A DNA stretch of 64,000 bases from NCBI GenBank assembly GCA_036925085.1, contig JAUPFP010000001.1, positions 11,857,854-11,921,853 on the forward strand, written 5' to 3'. Under the pieces are notes generated by a model. That model was not told the origin of the DNA and ran no database searches. It worked only from the letters and a program-made list of their open reading frames with translations. This DNA is from Brachycybe producta (taxonomy: Eukaryota > Arthropoda > Diplopoda > Playtdesmida > Andrognathidae). Positions 36,291 to 47,757 of this stretch are shown one piece after another (position 1 is the first letter of the stretch; each line of letters opens with the position of its first letter). The translations under genes were made by a program, and so were the position numbers.

Positions 36291-36855
36291 CCTACAACAC
36301 AACTCCACACTCTTCCACAAAAGAAACTCCTCATTACTTGTTGTTCGGGAGAGACGCAAACATTCCGTTAGTTGAGATTCTCACTCCTAGACGACATGTC
36401 ATCTTATGACATAGGTGATAACTATGTGACATAATTGCAAGAGCGAATTCGATCAGCATATGAAAACGCTTACAACAACATAGTAAAGCCAGGCAAAAGT
36501 AGGAAACTGTCTGCTAAATGGCAAGGACCATACCGTTTGGTATGATAAACGACGCCCGTTAATTTTGTACTTCAAGATATTACCACTGGACAAGAGCAAC
36601 GTGCACATGCTTCTCATCTAAAACCCGTCAAGGGGAACTTAGGAAAAAGTACAAAGGTATCAAATGAGCTTGGAGACAAAACTCCATCTACAAATAAAGA
36701 AACTATAAAGGATAGTAATGTTGGTAGTAAGGCAGAAGAACGGTCTCAGATATACTCCTCCAAGGAGTCAGCCATGCAGGGGCGAGGTCTTTTTCCTTCC
36801 ACCTCACATTATTTTTTGCGAGGTAATAAAAAACCACAATAAAAAATGAAAAAGA

Positions 36856-38740
36856 ATGTGGATGTTTTTGTTACAGATGATAGCTGACAAAATGATTGTC
36901 CTGGGATTTGTTGTATTTATCGTCATTCATACGCAATACTTCATGCGTGCAGAATTAGAGACTGAACATATTACGAGTGGGGCGGCGTTCCTCCACCAGG
37001 GAGATTTTCTGCTTACAAATGCACATTGGACTGTCGCATTTGATATTATGTTCGACTGGTATCTTAATGATTTCACCTCATTAAGATACCGGTTGAATGG
37101 AATATCAAATGCGACAGATAAGATAAGCTGGAGATAAGTACAGCGAAATCTTGAAAACCCAATTATGGCAAGCACATAACCCAGCAATAAATGATTCATG
37201 CCGGGTTTTGTTGAACTCCTTAGATAGGGGGATAAAGTTATTACAATATAATACTGTGATTTTGGGTCAAGAAATTAATGAAATATGTTCTTCCACTTTT
37301 ACCAAACCCGAACTGTCAAGACAGGGAAAGAAAGGACTTATAGATGATGGGGGTAAATTGTTAAAGTTCCTATTCGGGACAGCTGATAATGATGATTTGG
37401 TTGATCTAACCAAAAAAATAGACAAAACAGGCAAAGTTATGGATATTGCTGTCCATTTCTTGAAAGAACAAGCTACTTATTTAAACAGTTCGGCAGTAAG
37501 AAGTAGAAAAGCAATTTTGCACCTTACATATGTTTCTCGTGTTTTAAATGAAGATGTTACTATGCTAGAGGAAGATATTCTTCTGGTCTAACTTTCACGG
37601 CACTTTGCGAGAGCTTGGATATGCTTACCTTAGGAAGACTAACCCCAACATTAGTTGCCCCTTCTGATTTGTTCCGTTGTTATTAACAATGTTAAAACAG
37701 CTATACCCTGGTTTGGATATGTTGAAACCAGCAACCCTTGGAAATGTTTATTTTTATTACCACTGTATAACCGCAATTTCAATCATATCTAATAACACTT
37801 TTAGAGTATTTGCGCGTATGCCTTTACGCACCCGATTTAACTCATTTGACCTATACAAACTAATACCATTACCCCATGTCTTGCCTGGTATGAATGTGTC
37901 GGTATACGTGTAACCCCATTACCCCTACTTGGCTATATCGGCAAACTGCCATAACTATTTGTTGATGACAACTGAAGAACTCACAAACTGCTATGGTGAT
38001 GTGATTCGTCTGTGTGGTGCTATTGGTGCCGTGCTACAGAGACCTACTGTGACGTGTGAATATGCTTTATTCATGAATGACGAGGAAGAAGTACTGGGTC
38101 TATATGACCAAAAAGTGGTTCATCTCCATCTTCCTATTTTTCAACGAATGAACAATGCATGTACTTAGTTCTACAGCACTAGTAGAGAGATTGTGTTACG
38201 TGTAGTGTGCCCGAATCAAACTTTGGATGCAACCCACATTCTTAATGGAACTAAAACAATCACTATTCCGTGTGTGCACAGGTTACACTTCAGGAGTTAT
38301 CCTAACTCCGCACTTCCAAGGGTCTTCAGTTATAATCAATCTTCATCTTCCACATCTGGTTATGCCCAAGGCACTTCATGTTATCAGTTCCATCGAAATA
38401 CGATGACTAAAGGAGTGACTGAATAGCAAGAACCAACAACTTCGTGGTCTTCTTGGACTGAACAAGAAGCTTTCTCTGCAAATGACTGGAAAACCAATTG
38501 GCAATGTACTCGAGGCATTGGACAGCTGGGACCAGGATGTTGCATTGTCTTCACTGTCGATGGACACTGTTTTTGTATCGACTGTTTATTGCATGTATTA
38601 TTTGTATATGCCTCATGTTGTGTTTATGTATTTGGTATAAGGGAAAGTGTAGAGGGTGGTTGGTTTTCACCCCAAAATACTCAAAATTAGTAAATCGACG
38701 AGAGCCCAATGTACCAAATTAACTAAAAGAAAAAATACTC
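36856..38740 (+). pseudogene. env: Element B envelope region (baculovirus F / errantivirus Env type)
   Basis: Hydrophobic N-terminal segment (IVLGFVVFIVIHT), then LLKFLFGTADNDDLVDLTKK near 37340, the conserved block after the cleavage site in Baculo_F/Gypsy Env proteins, a helical heptad region, Cys-containing distal part, and an anchor-like stretch (LFIACIICICLMLCLCIWY) near 38580-38640. Class I fusion protein family by motif. A fossil. Confidence 0.65.
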
Positions 38741-38933
38741 GGTCAAAAGAAGAAATTGGAATTGGAATTACCCGAGTTATAGGAGCAGATATAAAATGTA
38801 CTGCTACCTTATTCAAACATTTTTATATATCTTTGTGAGGAAAACCTAACAATACTATTATAAGTTGATAAATATTATAAGAGAATTCCTAACCGGATTC
38901 GGTTTACGGAATTCCATTTTGGGTGGGCGGTCA

Positions 38934-39798
38934 TGTGACGTCACATCACTGATTGCATATGAAATTATATATTAAAATGGTTAAAACGAAACCGTTAGCA
39001 ACATTGAAGTCGGTTTTGAAGAAAAACAGAAAACAGGTAGGTAGCAATAAAAATCCAATTAACAGTAACACAAATCGAATTATAATTCAGCACACAAAAT
39101 AGGACAAGTGTGAAACAAGTGTTTCAACCAATTAATTAAAATGGGAAAAAAAATCAATTTCTAAGTAACTTTTTTAACCTATTATTTTTAACTTTAAAAT
39201 TTATGTCAGTTTCAAAATCCAGCCTTCAATAGGATAACATAGAATAATTATTGGCTATAAAATTATAAGCGTGATAGTGTATTGAATTTGAATTAGGATT
39301 AATGAGGTTACCAAAATCACATATATAGTACTTACTCAATAGTTTTACGGGGGCTGATTGACAAAAAGTTCTTGATAAAATTCCTGTTGCTCAAACTTTC
39401 TTTTAAACATGTATCTATCAACCAAACATCCATTTTATCGTTATTCACTGTGTTACTATAATTTGTGAATCTGTATGTGTGCATGTTACAAGTGTGCTAC
39501 AAGCCTACTTCGAAGCCGGCTCTTCTGAACTTTCACTTGGAGAGACTTCATCAAACAAAAGAGATGAGTAATGTAATTTTGCATATTATTATTATTTAGT
39601 GGTTTCGGAAATATGGTCATTTCTTTCGTGTACCAAATCAGAGTTTATCAATCAATGTGCAATAAATATAACTATTGTCAAAAGGAGCATAAATCAGACT
39701 GTCTGTTCTTACTGCATGTTTTATATGAAACCCTGAATCCCTATACCAAAAGGGGGGTATAGTTGTCAACCCGTGATGGGAGACACAGAAAGGTGACA
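38934..39798 (+). repeat. Element B 3' LTR
   Basis: 865 bp, TGTGACG...TGACA, second copy of 33013-33936 with small deletions. Confidence 0.88.
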
Positions 39799-39802
39799 TT
39801 TC

Positions 39803-40322
39803 TAGGTTATTGTGATGTTAGATATTGAATGATAAACTTAACTTTTTTTTGGTAATATTTACTTGTTTATGCATTTTTACAAAAATATTTCTTGAACTTT
39901 TCATATGGCCCCTGTTTGCAGTTTTGTAACCTTTTTTCCAATAAACATTAAAGTCCAGCAAACTAGGGAAAATATAAAAAGTCCTGGCTTTAATCTATTT
40001 TCAGATTGTTTATAAAAAACTAGACATAATTCTAGATAGGCCTATCTGTAACATAGGCCTACACAGCCTGAATTTCTTCAACTTTTTAACTCCCCTCTTT
40101 TTATTTTTTAACTTTATTGTTAAAATACTTCCCCTAAAGTCTGAAAAAAACCTACCAAGAGAAATATAACAAACTCTGGTTTCTGTACTCATGAGTCTGC
40201 ATTGCAACATAGGCCTAAATTGTAACATAGGCCTACATCACCTATAGCCCTATAATAGTTTGACATTTAGCTGTCACCCTCCCCTTTTTGGTTTTTCTCT
40301 CTCCCTATTAATAAACTTACCA
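39803..40322. repeat. Repeat R, copy 2, right part
   Basis: Matches 24945-25490 (GATGTTAGATATTGAATGAT ... AATAAACTTACCATCC), resuming the copy interrupted by element B. Confidence 0.85.
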
Positions 40323-40329
40323 TCCAAGA

Positions 40330-40690
40330 AATTAGTAAATAACCATCAAAACCTGTGAATAAACAAAGTAGATCAAGAAAATGAGGTCATTGCCATATTT
40401 TGTCCAAGGAAACTGGATAAGAAATGCGTAGACATACATGTATGTGGAAAGTGCCATGGTTTTGTTTGTAACCAGCATTGTGAAGTTATGTGTGAGCATT
40501 GTAATTAATATCAGTTTCACATTTTTTAAAAAAATTTATCTATAGCCAAATAATGTCGTTTCAATAAATAAAATGACCTTTATTATCATTGAAGAATTGT
40601 AATAAAAAAATTTAAAAAAATATTTCAAATTTTATTTAATATTTTAGAAAAAAAAAGTGGGCTCCATTTGGGCCCCCAATGGTATTAAGT
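40330..40690 (+). pseudogene. piggyBac transposase C-terminal Cys-rich tail and 3' end
   Basis: The frame DQENEVIAIFCPRKLDKKCV then CGKCHGFVCNQHCEVMCEHC ends at a stop at about 40509. This spacing of Cys/His fits the C-terminal cysteine-rich domain of piggyBac transposases, which binds the terminal repeats. The following 3' flank matches that after the 23290 fossil and runs to CCAATGGTATTAAG, possibly an old TIR and TTAA. Only the tail remains. Confidence 0.6.
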
Positions 40691-40837
40691 GCACACAAAA
40701 AAAGCTGGTAGTTCTAATGTTATTAAACATGTTCTAAATATTTGAAAAAAACAGAAAAAGTGAAAAAAATGGAAAACAGTTTGTATGTCGGTGAAGAGGA
40801 ATGCAAGAGGATCGTTGAAGAAGGGGAGCCCCTTCAC

Positions 40838-41411
40838 GATTGAACAAAATGTCCTGTTCGATTGAACAAAATGTCCTGTTCGATTGAACAAAATGTCCTG
40901 TTCGATTGAACAAAATGTCCTGTTCGATTGAACAAAATGTCCTGTTCGATTGAACAAAATGTCCTGTTCGATTGAACAAAATGTCCTGTTCGATTGAACA
41001 AAATGTCCTGTTCGATTGAACAAAATGTCCTGTTCGATTAAACAAAATGTCCTGTTCGATTAAACAAAATGTCCTGTTCGATTAAACAAAATGTCCTGTT
41101 CGATTAAACAAAATGTCCTGTTCGATTAAACAAAATGTCCTGTTCGATTAAACAAAATGTCCTGTTCGATTAAACAAAATGTCCTGTTCGATTAAACAAA
41201 ATGTCCTGTTCGATTAAACAAAATGTCCTGTTCGATTAAACAAAATGTCCTGTTCGATTAAACAAAATGTCCTGTTCGATTAAACAAAATGTCCTGTTCG
41301 ATTAAACAAAATGTCCTGTTCGATTAAACAAAATGTCCTGTTCGATTAAACAAAATGTCCTGTTCGATTAAACAAAATGTCCTGTTCGATTAAACAAAAT
41401 GTCCTGTTCGA
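40838..41411. repeat. 22-bp minisatellite, left arm
   Basis: About 26 copies of GATTGAACAAAATGTCCTGTTC, changing near 41036 to GATTAAACAAAATGTCCTGTTC. Interrupted at 41412 by the piggyBac element. The Phe/Asn/Arg repeat frames on the minus strand are artefacts. Confidence 0.97.
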
Positions 41412-41688
41412 TTAACCCATTTTAGCTCATTGTACTTGCTTGAGTACATTATTTTTAAACAGTTGTAGAGCTGTTAACTGAAGCACCACAACAATATACT
41501 CTAACAGGTTATCATTTAGTACCCTTATTGAATGTTTGTCTTTGTTCTTGGAATTTTCCCTACACGTGTTTAGTAGCTGTAACAAAAAATCTTCAGACAA
41601 AAGTTGAAAATTTTCCGGAAAATTAGGTAGGTTCAGTATTTTATAAATATAATAATATACAAACATGTTGGAAGGTTATTGCTTTAGA

Positions 41689-41697
41689 TATATAAAG
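41689..41697 (+). promoter_or_regulatory. Candidate TATA box of piggyBac
   Basis: TATATAAAG, 121 bp before the chosen ATG, inside the element. No matching initiator is obvious. Confidence 0.4.
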
Positions 41698-41809
41698 TTG
41701 ATATATGAGACAACTGTTTTATGCATTTAGATTCTTTGTGAAAGATTGCTAGAGTTTCTGAGGTCATTGCCAACATTAGTGTACTCATTTGAGAACACTG
41801 GACAATGCC

Positions 41810-43621
41810 ATGGATGGAAAAACATTTTATGGGAGACAATACAAATTGCTGCAATCTGCCATACAGGACATTGAAACTTCTTCAAATCATGGTTCTGAGG
41901 TCGACATTGTCATCATACCACCAGATCCTGATCAGCAAACAGATGAAGAGGAATTGGATGATGACAACCAAATTGAGGATCAAGTGCCAAATGATGTAGC
42001 TGGGACTGTTGAGCTGCACAATCATGAAGACAGCAGCAATGAATGTGAACCAGACAGTGATAATGATGTTGAGTTTGTACAAACACAAAAGAAAAGAAAA
42101 ATAGAACAGACAAGTATGCCTTTATGGAAGAAAATGAAACCAACCAATTCTATGCCAGCTACAGATGGGGCCCTTGCCAGGAAGCAAAAAATGATCGATT
42201 CATTGAAAGATTTGGATCCAGTGCAAATATTCGAAGAAATTTTTGATGCAACAGTGTATGAAAACATTGTGGATAACTCAGTTCTATATGCTCGACAATG
42301 CAACAACCAACAATTTACTTTAGAAATCGATGAGCTAAAAACATTTCTTGGAATATTATTTCTAAGTGGGTATCACAAGTTGCCACGAACACGACTTTAT
42401 TGGTCATTGGATGAGGATCTAGGTTGCAGTGCAGTACATGAGCACATGTCACGAAACCGATTTGAGGAAATAAAAAAATATTTACACATAAACGACAATT
42501 CCAAAATTGTTCCTGGTGACAAAATGTTCAAACTGAGAAGTATGATGGACATGCTCAACAAAAATTTTCAAAAATGGGGAATTTTTTATGAAAAGTTATC
42601 AATTGATGAAGCTATGGTAAAATACTTTGGCCACCACTCTTCAAAGCAGTTTATTCGAGGAAAACCAGTTCGTTTTGGGTACAAAGATTGGATGCTATGC
42701 AGTTCTACTGGTTACTGTTTTGCTTTTGATACTTACACTGGGGCAAAACCTACTGCTAATCTTGGCAATGTGCCTACATCCTTAGTCAAAGCTCTGCCAC
42801 TTGGAACAAAAGTTGTATTGGAACTCCTAGAAGTTGTCAAACAGCCATCAGACCATATTGTTTTTTTTGACAATTTTTTTTCGAGTTATGACCTTTTTGA
42901 ACTTTTGGCAAAAAAGGAATTTCGTGCCACAGGAACTGTTAGAGAAAATCGACAAAAAAGATGCCCAATGATGAATAAAAAAGAGTTCGACAAAAAAGAA
43001 CGTGGAGAGTTTGATTTTCGCTTTGACACAAAGAGCTCTATTTTGTTTGTCAAATGGAAGGATAACAGTGTTGTAACAATGGGAACAAACTATGATGATG
43101 TGCATCCTTTATCTAAAGTAAAAAGATGGTCAAAAACTTTAAAACAAAAAACTGATGTGCAGCAACCAAAACTGTTTGCAAACTACAATGCTGGAATGGG
43201 AGGTGTTGACTTGCTTGATCAAGCAGTCAATTGCTACAGAATTGGGATTCGTGGCAAAAAATGGTGGTTTGTGTTGTTTACACATATGCTAAATGTATCC
43301 ATGGTCAATGCTTGGAGAATTCATCAGATCGTTTCCAGTAAGCCAATGGATCTTCTTCAATTTTTAAGGAATGTCACCCGATACTACCTGCAGGTAACAA
43401 GTAAGGCTCAACAAGGAAGACCACGTGTTAGAAATCCTAAGTCCGTGCCAAATGCCATTATTGATGATCCCCATGGCCATTTTCCAGGACACATTGAAAA
43501 TCAACGAAGATGCAGAGTTTGCCACAATAAAGTAAGGTCCACATGCATCAAGTGTGATGTAACACTTTGTATTCAACGTGACTGTTTTAAAAATTTTCAT
43601 GAAAAAAATTCTACTATGTAA
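41810..43621 (+). CDS. piggyBac transposase, intact
   Basis: 603 codons from ATG 41810, which has a good context (GCCATGG); the open frame extends seven codons upstream without an ATG. The protein has an acidic N-terminus (residues ~30-90), a basic segment (KKRKIEQ) that may be a nuclear signal, the DDE_Tnp_1_7 fold with catalytic Asp at D266 (LSIDEAMVKYFG), D354 (IVFFDNFFSS) and D467 (GGVDLLDQ), and a Cys-rich tail at ~568-600 (CRVCHNKVRSTCIKCD). The reaction is cut-and-paste transposition at TTAA, with hairpin intermediates and precise excision. Length matches active piggyBac enzymes (~590-610 aa). AATAAA overlaps the stop codon at 43621. No break is visible. It could also be a domesticated PGBD-like gene, but the terminal repeats and TTAA duplication favour a transposon. 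Confidence 0.93.
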   Translation: MDGKTFYGRQYKLLQSAIQDIETSSNHGSEVDIVIIPPDPDQQTDEEELDDDNQIEDQVPNDVAGTVELHNHEDSSNECEPDSDNDVEFVQTQKKRKIEQTSMPLWKKMKPTNSMPATDGALARKQKMIDSLKDLDPVQIFEEIFDATVYENIVDNSVLYARQCNNQQFTLEIDELKTFLGILFLSGYHKLPRTRLYWSLDEDLGCSAVHEHMSRNRFEEIKKYLHINDNSKIVPGDKMFKLRSMMDMLNKNFQKWGIFYEKLSIDEAMVKYFGHHSSKQFIRGKPVRFGYKDWMLCSSTGYCFAFDTYTGAKPTANLGNVPTSLVKALPLGTKVVLELLEVVKQPSDHIVFFDNFFSSYDLFELLAKKEFRATGTVRENRQKRCPMMNKKEFDKKERGEFDFRFDTKSSILFVKWKDNSVVTMGTNYDDVHPLSKVKRWSKTLKQKTDVQQPKLFANYNAGMGGVDLLDQAVNCYRIGIRGKKWWFVLFTHMLNVSMVNAWRIHQIVSSKPMDLLQFLRNVTRYYLQVTSKAQQGRPRVRNPKSVPNAIIDDPHGHFPGHIENQRRCRVCHNKVRSTCIKCDVTLCIQRDCFKNFHEKNSTM

Positions 43622-43855
43622 ATAAAAAAAAATATATTGTGTTTGTGTCTGTATTTGTTTTATAATATTTTTTAAACTTAATTTTAAATACCGGCAATGT
43701 CCATTGTACTCAATTGAGTACATACCTCTAATTTCTTTGAAATTAATAATTTTTTAATAAAATTTTTTTTCTCAACACTATTTGTCATGTATATGAACAT
43801 ATCTTAAATTCAACACAATTTTTGAAAATTAATAAATTGGGCATTAATGGGTTAA

Positions 43856-44815
43856 ACAAAATGTCCTGTTCGATTAAACAAAATGTCCTGTTCGATTAAA
43901 CAAAATGTCCTGTTCGATTAAACAAAATGTCCTGTTCGATTAAACAAAATGTCCTGTTCGATTAAACAAAATGTCCTGTTCGATTAAACAAAATGTCCTG
44001 TTCGATTAAACAAAATGTCCTGTTCGATTAAACAAAATGTCCTGTTCGATTAAACAAAATGTCCTGTTCGATTAAACAAAATGTCCTGTTCGATTAAACA
44101 AAATGTCCTGTTCGATTAAACAAAATGTCCTGTTCGATTAAACAAAATGTCCTGTTCGATTAAACAAAATGTCCTGTTCGATTAAACAAAATCTCCTGTT
44201 CGATTAAACAAAATCTCCTGTTCGATTAAACAAAATCTCCTGTTCGATTAAACAAAATCTCCTGTTCGATTAAACAAAATCTCCTGTTCGATTAAACAAA
44301 ATCTCCTGTTCGATTAAGCAAAATCTCCTGTTCGATTAAACAAAATCTCCTGTTCGATTAAGCAAAATCTCCTGATCGATTAAACAAAATCTCCTGTTCG
44401 ATTAAACAAAATCTCCTGTTCGATTAAACAAAATCTCCTGTTCGATTAAACAAAATCTCCTGTTCGATTAAACAAAATCTCCTGTTCGATTAAACAAAAT
44501 CTCCTGTTCGATTAAACAAAATCTCCTGTTCGATTAAACAAAATCTCCTGTTCGATTAAACAAAATCTCCTGTTCGATTAAACATAATCTCTTGTTCGAT
44601 TAAACATAATCTCTTGTTCCATTAAACATAATCTCTTGTTCCATTAAACATAATCTCTTGTTCCATTAAACATAATCTCTTGTTCCATTAAACATAATTT
44701 CTTGTTCCATTAAACATAATTTCTTGTTCCATTAAACATAATTTCTTATTCCATTAAACATAATTTCTTATTCCATTAAACATAATTTCTTGTTCTATTA
44801 AACATAATTTCTTGT
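43856..44815. repeat. 22-bp minisatellite, right arm
   Basis: About 44 copies continuing the interrupted array. Variant blocks follow in order: ..AAATGTCCTGTTC, ..AAATCTCCTGTTC (from ~44190), ..CATAATCTCTTGTTC (from ~44580), ..CATAATTTCTTGTTC (from ~44690). Confidence 0.97.
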
Positions 44816-44972
44816 CCTTAACAACTTTGTTCCACCATTCCCACAAATCAAGGGCCCCAAGTTAAAATGCCTTTGGAACAGAGAACCAAAAGAGCTTCCT
44901 CAAGTGAAGTTGAAGTTGAAACCTCTGTTCCTAGCACCCCTATGTATACCTCAGGTTATGTATATCTAGTAT
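44816..44972 (+). pseudogene. Copy of element A gag start
   Basis: Matches 24170-24385 (GAACCAAAAGAGCTTCCTCA...). Encodes MPLEQRTKRASSSEVEVETS then TPMYTSGYVYLV. Cut off at 44973 by the Gypsy element. A fossil. Confidence 0.65.
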
Positions 44973-47440
44973 TGTGACGACCCAGTTTTGCTCCTTTTGG
45001 AGCAAAACTAAATCTCCTGTTGTCGTCTGCTAGGCTGGCTAATTGGCTGCCCGACAGACGACAAAAAGGCCAGCAAGGGTCACTGCCAACCCCCAGGTGG
45101 AGCAGCCTGGGGGGTATATAATGGCGGTGGCCACTATATACAGGGCAGTGTGTGGACCCTTGTCATGCTGAGTGCATGTGGGTTGGTGCTCTTTGTTTTG
45201 TGGGGGGCCAAGATGGCCACCATCAGCGATCTTCAATATCAACTGGAATCATCTTTTGTTTCTTTTTTGCTGGACAATTGATCCAGCAGATTACTGTCAC
45301 TACGAGTGAGTGTTTTTAATATTTGTTCTTTGTTGAATAAATTATCCTTTTTATTTTCACTCCTACAGTGTCTGTGTCAATTATTATTTCTTTGGTATAA
45401 TAATTGGGGAAGTCACCGCGGAGAGGGTGGGGGTTTGCAGGTGGGTTTACACCGTCCGAACGCGGGATAACGGTGATTTTTACCGTAAGTATACCGGTAG
45501 CACACGGTAAAAAGGATATTTTACCGTAAGTAGATGGTGGATTGCGGACTTTTGTCCGTACATCACTGTTCGAACACGGTAAAAGGCGTTTGGGTTTTTT
45601 AACCCTGTTCACTCGTTCATTCGGTATGATGGACAAGAGGACATAACACCTTTTCTCAGTCAGTTCGAAGCCAAAGCTCGGGCTCAGCGCTGGACGGATG
45701 AGGCTAGGTGCAGTTTCTTTACGTATCTGCTGGATGGTCCGGCCAAAACGTACTACGCCAGTTTGGTGGAGTTTGAGCCGGACCTGACCTGGCCGAAGCT
45801 GAGGCAGGCCATGTTTCACTGCTTTGGAACCAAGAATCAGGCTCAGGCCTGTTTTGACCGTTTCAAGGCAATGATGCAGAGGCCTGCGGAATTGCTCCAG
45901 GCATTCTACTGGTGCTTTACTGAGCTAGCGGAACGAGTTTCTCCTCGTGAAGACGAGTCTTGTTGACTCCTCCAGTACAAAAAACTGCAGCCGGCGATTC
46001 TCACCTCTCTGGGGATCAAAGGCCGAGTCGGTAAGGGACTTTACCGCTGAGGCAATGTTGGTCGAGGCCGACAGGCTGACGGTGGGAGTTATGTGCTCGT
46101 CCTAAGAGCTCTGCTACGTCTTCATCTAACCCTTCAGGTGCGAAGGCAGCGGCACCATCCAAATCAGACAGAGCTACTGCCAAGACCGGAGGGCAGAAGA
46201 GTAAAAAGAAAGCGGCAGAGCCAGGGTGAAAATAAGTCCACAGCGGCCCTGTCAGGGTCCGGCCAGACGGCTGGTGGAGGTCCTACTCGTAGGCAACCAG
46301 GTCCATGCTTTCGGTGTAACCAAATGGGTCACCTTAAGAAGGACTGTCCGAAGGCTGTTGCTCAAAGACAGGTTGCTCGAGTATCACCAAGCGAAAGTCT
46401 GGTGTTGCAGTACATGTCAGTCTAGCACCCGTGGTACTGCAGGGCCGGGAGTATCTGTCCACCGTAATTGATGGACAGATGTTCTATCTGCCTGTTGCCA
46501 GAGAAGATGGTGCGCCCTCTTCAAACCGGCACTGGTCGCTGCAGAACTGAGCTGCAGTCGACCGGGATTGCGTAAAGCCAGCAAAGTGAGGAAGGAACGT
46601 ATCTTCGGGCAGTGTCCAAGTACGTGGGTATCCTGCATGAAGCAGGGGTGCCTCTGGTAAGGTCTACGGACCCAGAAATTACCCGTTGGGTGTTTCTGAA
46701 GCCATGCCCCACAGTGGAAGCTGTGCTGGCCCAACTGTAGAGTTGGGTGGCACCTTTCTTCTCTGTTTGCAGGGGAGAAGGTTCTGAAGGTACGGGCATT
46801 GCGAGGGCTTCAGGCGTTGGTGCTCCCATGCTTTTGCCCAGGCCTGGTAGGTCTCCTGGTTTGGAAACTGGTACCCAGACCCCGAGCATCTGGTACGACT
46901 GTCCTTTACGGATGGAAAGACGGATGAGGCTCAGAGAATCAATGTCGGGCAGTGACGGCTGCCCATTCCGGAATTGCAAAGCCATGCTTATTTGTGTTGG
47001 GCACCACGTGTACTGGTTTGATGAATGATCGGCTGTTTGAGTCGATCATCGACAATGGGCATTCGGTTATGGGCATGTTGGTTGCACAGGAAATGGGGTT
47101 ACCGGTGCAGGAGGTTAACCTCCCCTCATGCCTTTGTGGCATGGGCGGGTACTCCATCATGATAGGAGTCATGTACGTTGACATGTCAATCCATGGAAGG
47201 TCCATAAGAACCCATCTTCTCAATGAGGGTGAAGGAGAAGCCATTATAGGTGATGACCTGGCTTTTCAGTTTGGGTTGATGTTGGACGTCGTGAGCCAGA
47301 AAATATATTTCCGGGAAGACATCTGGAACACACATCCAGATGCTCTTCATGCCCAATGGCAGATCAGGCTTTGCAGGGTACTTAAAGTACCCCTTCCAGT
47401 ACCCTTCCCTTCCTTTTTAAAAATTAATTTGCCAAAAGGA
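44973..47440 (+). mobile_element. Gypsy element G2, truncated
   Basis: Related to G1. LTR-like start TGTGACGACCC (44973) with TATATAATGG (45113) and AATAAA (~45345), a short CCGT-rich leader, a capsid region, CCHC knuckle and protease. Everything from RT onward is absent. Fossil, 3'-truncated, with several breaks. Confidence 0.8.
45625..47375 (+). pseudogene. gag: G2 gag and protease region
   Basis: Capsid part (FEAKARAQRWTDEARCSFFTY, TWPKLRQAMFHCFG, LQAFYWCFTELAERVSP) collinear with G1 5350-5620; CFRCNQMGHLKKDC knuckle near 46311-46352; protease-like stretch 47020-47330 in which the G1 active-site segment is replaced by divergent sequence and which keeps YFREDIWNTH. A fossil. Confidence 0.8.
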
Positions 47441-47456
47441 ATGAATTACTGAATTA

Positions 47457-47757
47457 AATTACTTTGGCAAGAAAATAGTAATTCACACCCACCATTCCCA
47501 AATTGAAACTTTGCAATTGCCATTGGTTTTTCTAACGAAAATGATACTTTTAATTACTTTTCATATTTTCTTCAGTTTTTGATTTTTAAACTACTTAAAC
47601 TACTTCTGTTCTTACATAGTTTTTCAATTATCTAATTAATTGTAATTAGTAAGTGTAATTTTACTCATGTAAGTTGTAATGCAATTAATTTTATTTCTAA
47701 ATTAGTAAAATTTTAATTTTTTTCTGGGATGTAATTTCAATCAGAGTAAAAAAGTAA
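47457..47757. other. AT-rich spacer before the YR array
   Basis: No gene. The left flank of the first YR unit ends GAGTAAAAAAGTAA, whereas internal unit junctions are preceded by CCCCTGGCGTAC. Confidence 0.5.

Larger units (their letters stand above)
33013..39798 (+). mobile_element. Element B: envelope-bearing Gypsy-like fossil with two LTRs
   Basis: LTRs at 33013-33936 (TGTGATG...GGTGACA) and 38934-39798, a primer-binding-site candidate TGGTGGCAGTGGTGGGA at 33941, a short gag start joined to RT, RNase H, integrase and an F-type envelope region. Flanks TTAC and TTTC (33009-33012, 39799-39802) look like a 4-bp duplication with one change. It is nested in repeat R. Broken: large internal loss plus about ten breaks. 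The LTRs differ by several percent plus indels, older than G1. Confidence 0.85.
41416..43851 (+). mobile_element. Apparently complete piggyBac transposon
   Basis: 2,436 bp bounded by TTAA on both sides (41412-41415, 43852-43855), the piggyBac target duplication. Ends are CCCATTTTAGC and, inverted, CCCATTAATGC. Subterminal dyads GTACT..TTGAGTAC lie about 20 bp inside the left end and GTACTCAATTGAGTAC ~130 bp from the right end. It sits inside the 22-bp minisatellite, whose TTAA-containing variant supplied the target. One open transposase gene. Probably young and possibly still active. Confidence 0.92.

Noticed and set aside
40685-41045. Repetitive NRTGHFVQSNRTF-type frames on the minus strand
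   Set aside because: A 22-bp repeat read in three phases gives a 22-residue periodic peptide. No start context or domain.
41789-41809. Upstream start of the piggyBac transposase
   Set aside because: The first codon of the longer frame is TTG. ATG 41810 in a strong context is the likely start.
40838-44815. CRISPR-like direct repeats
   Set aside because: No spacers: repeats are contiguous, the setting is eukaryotic, and there are no cas genes.
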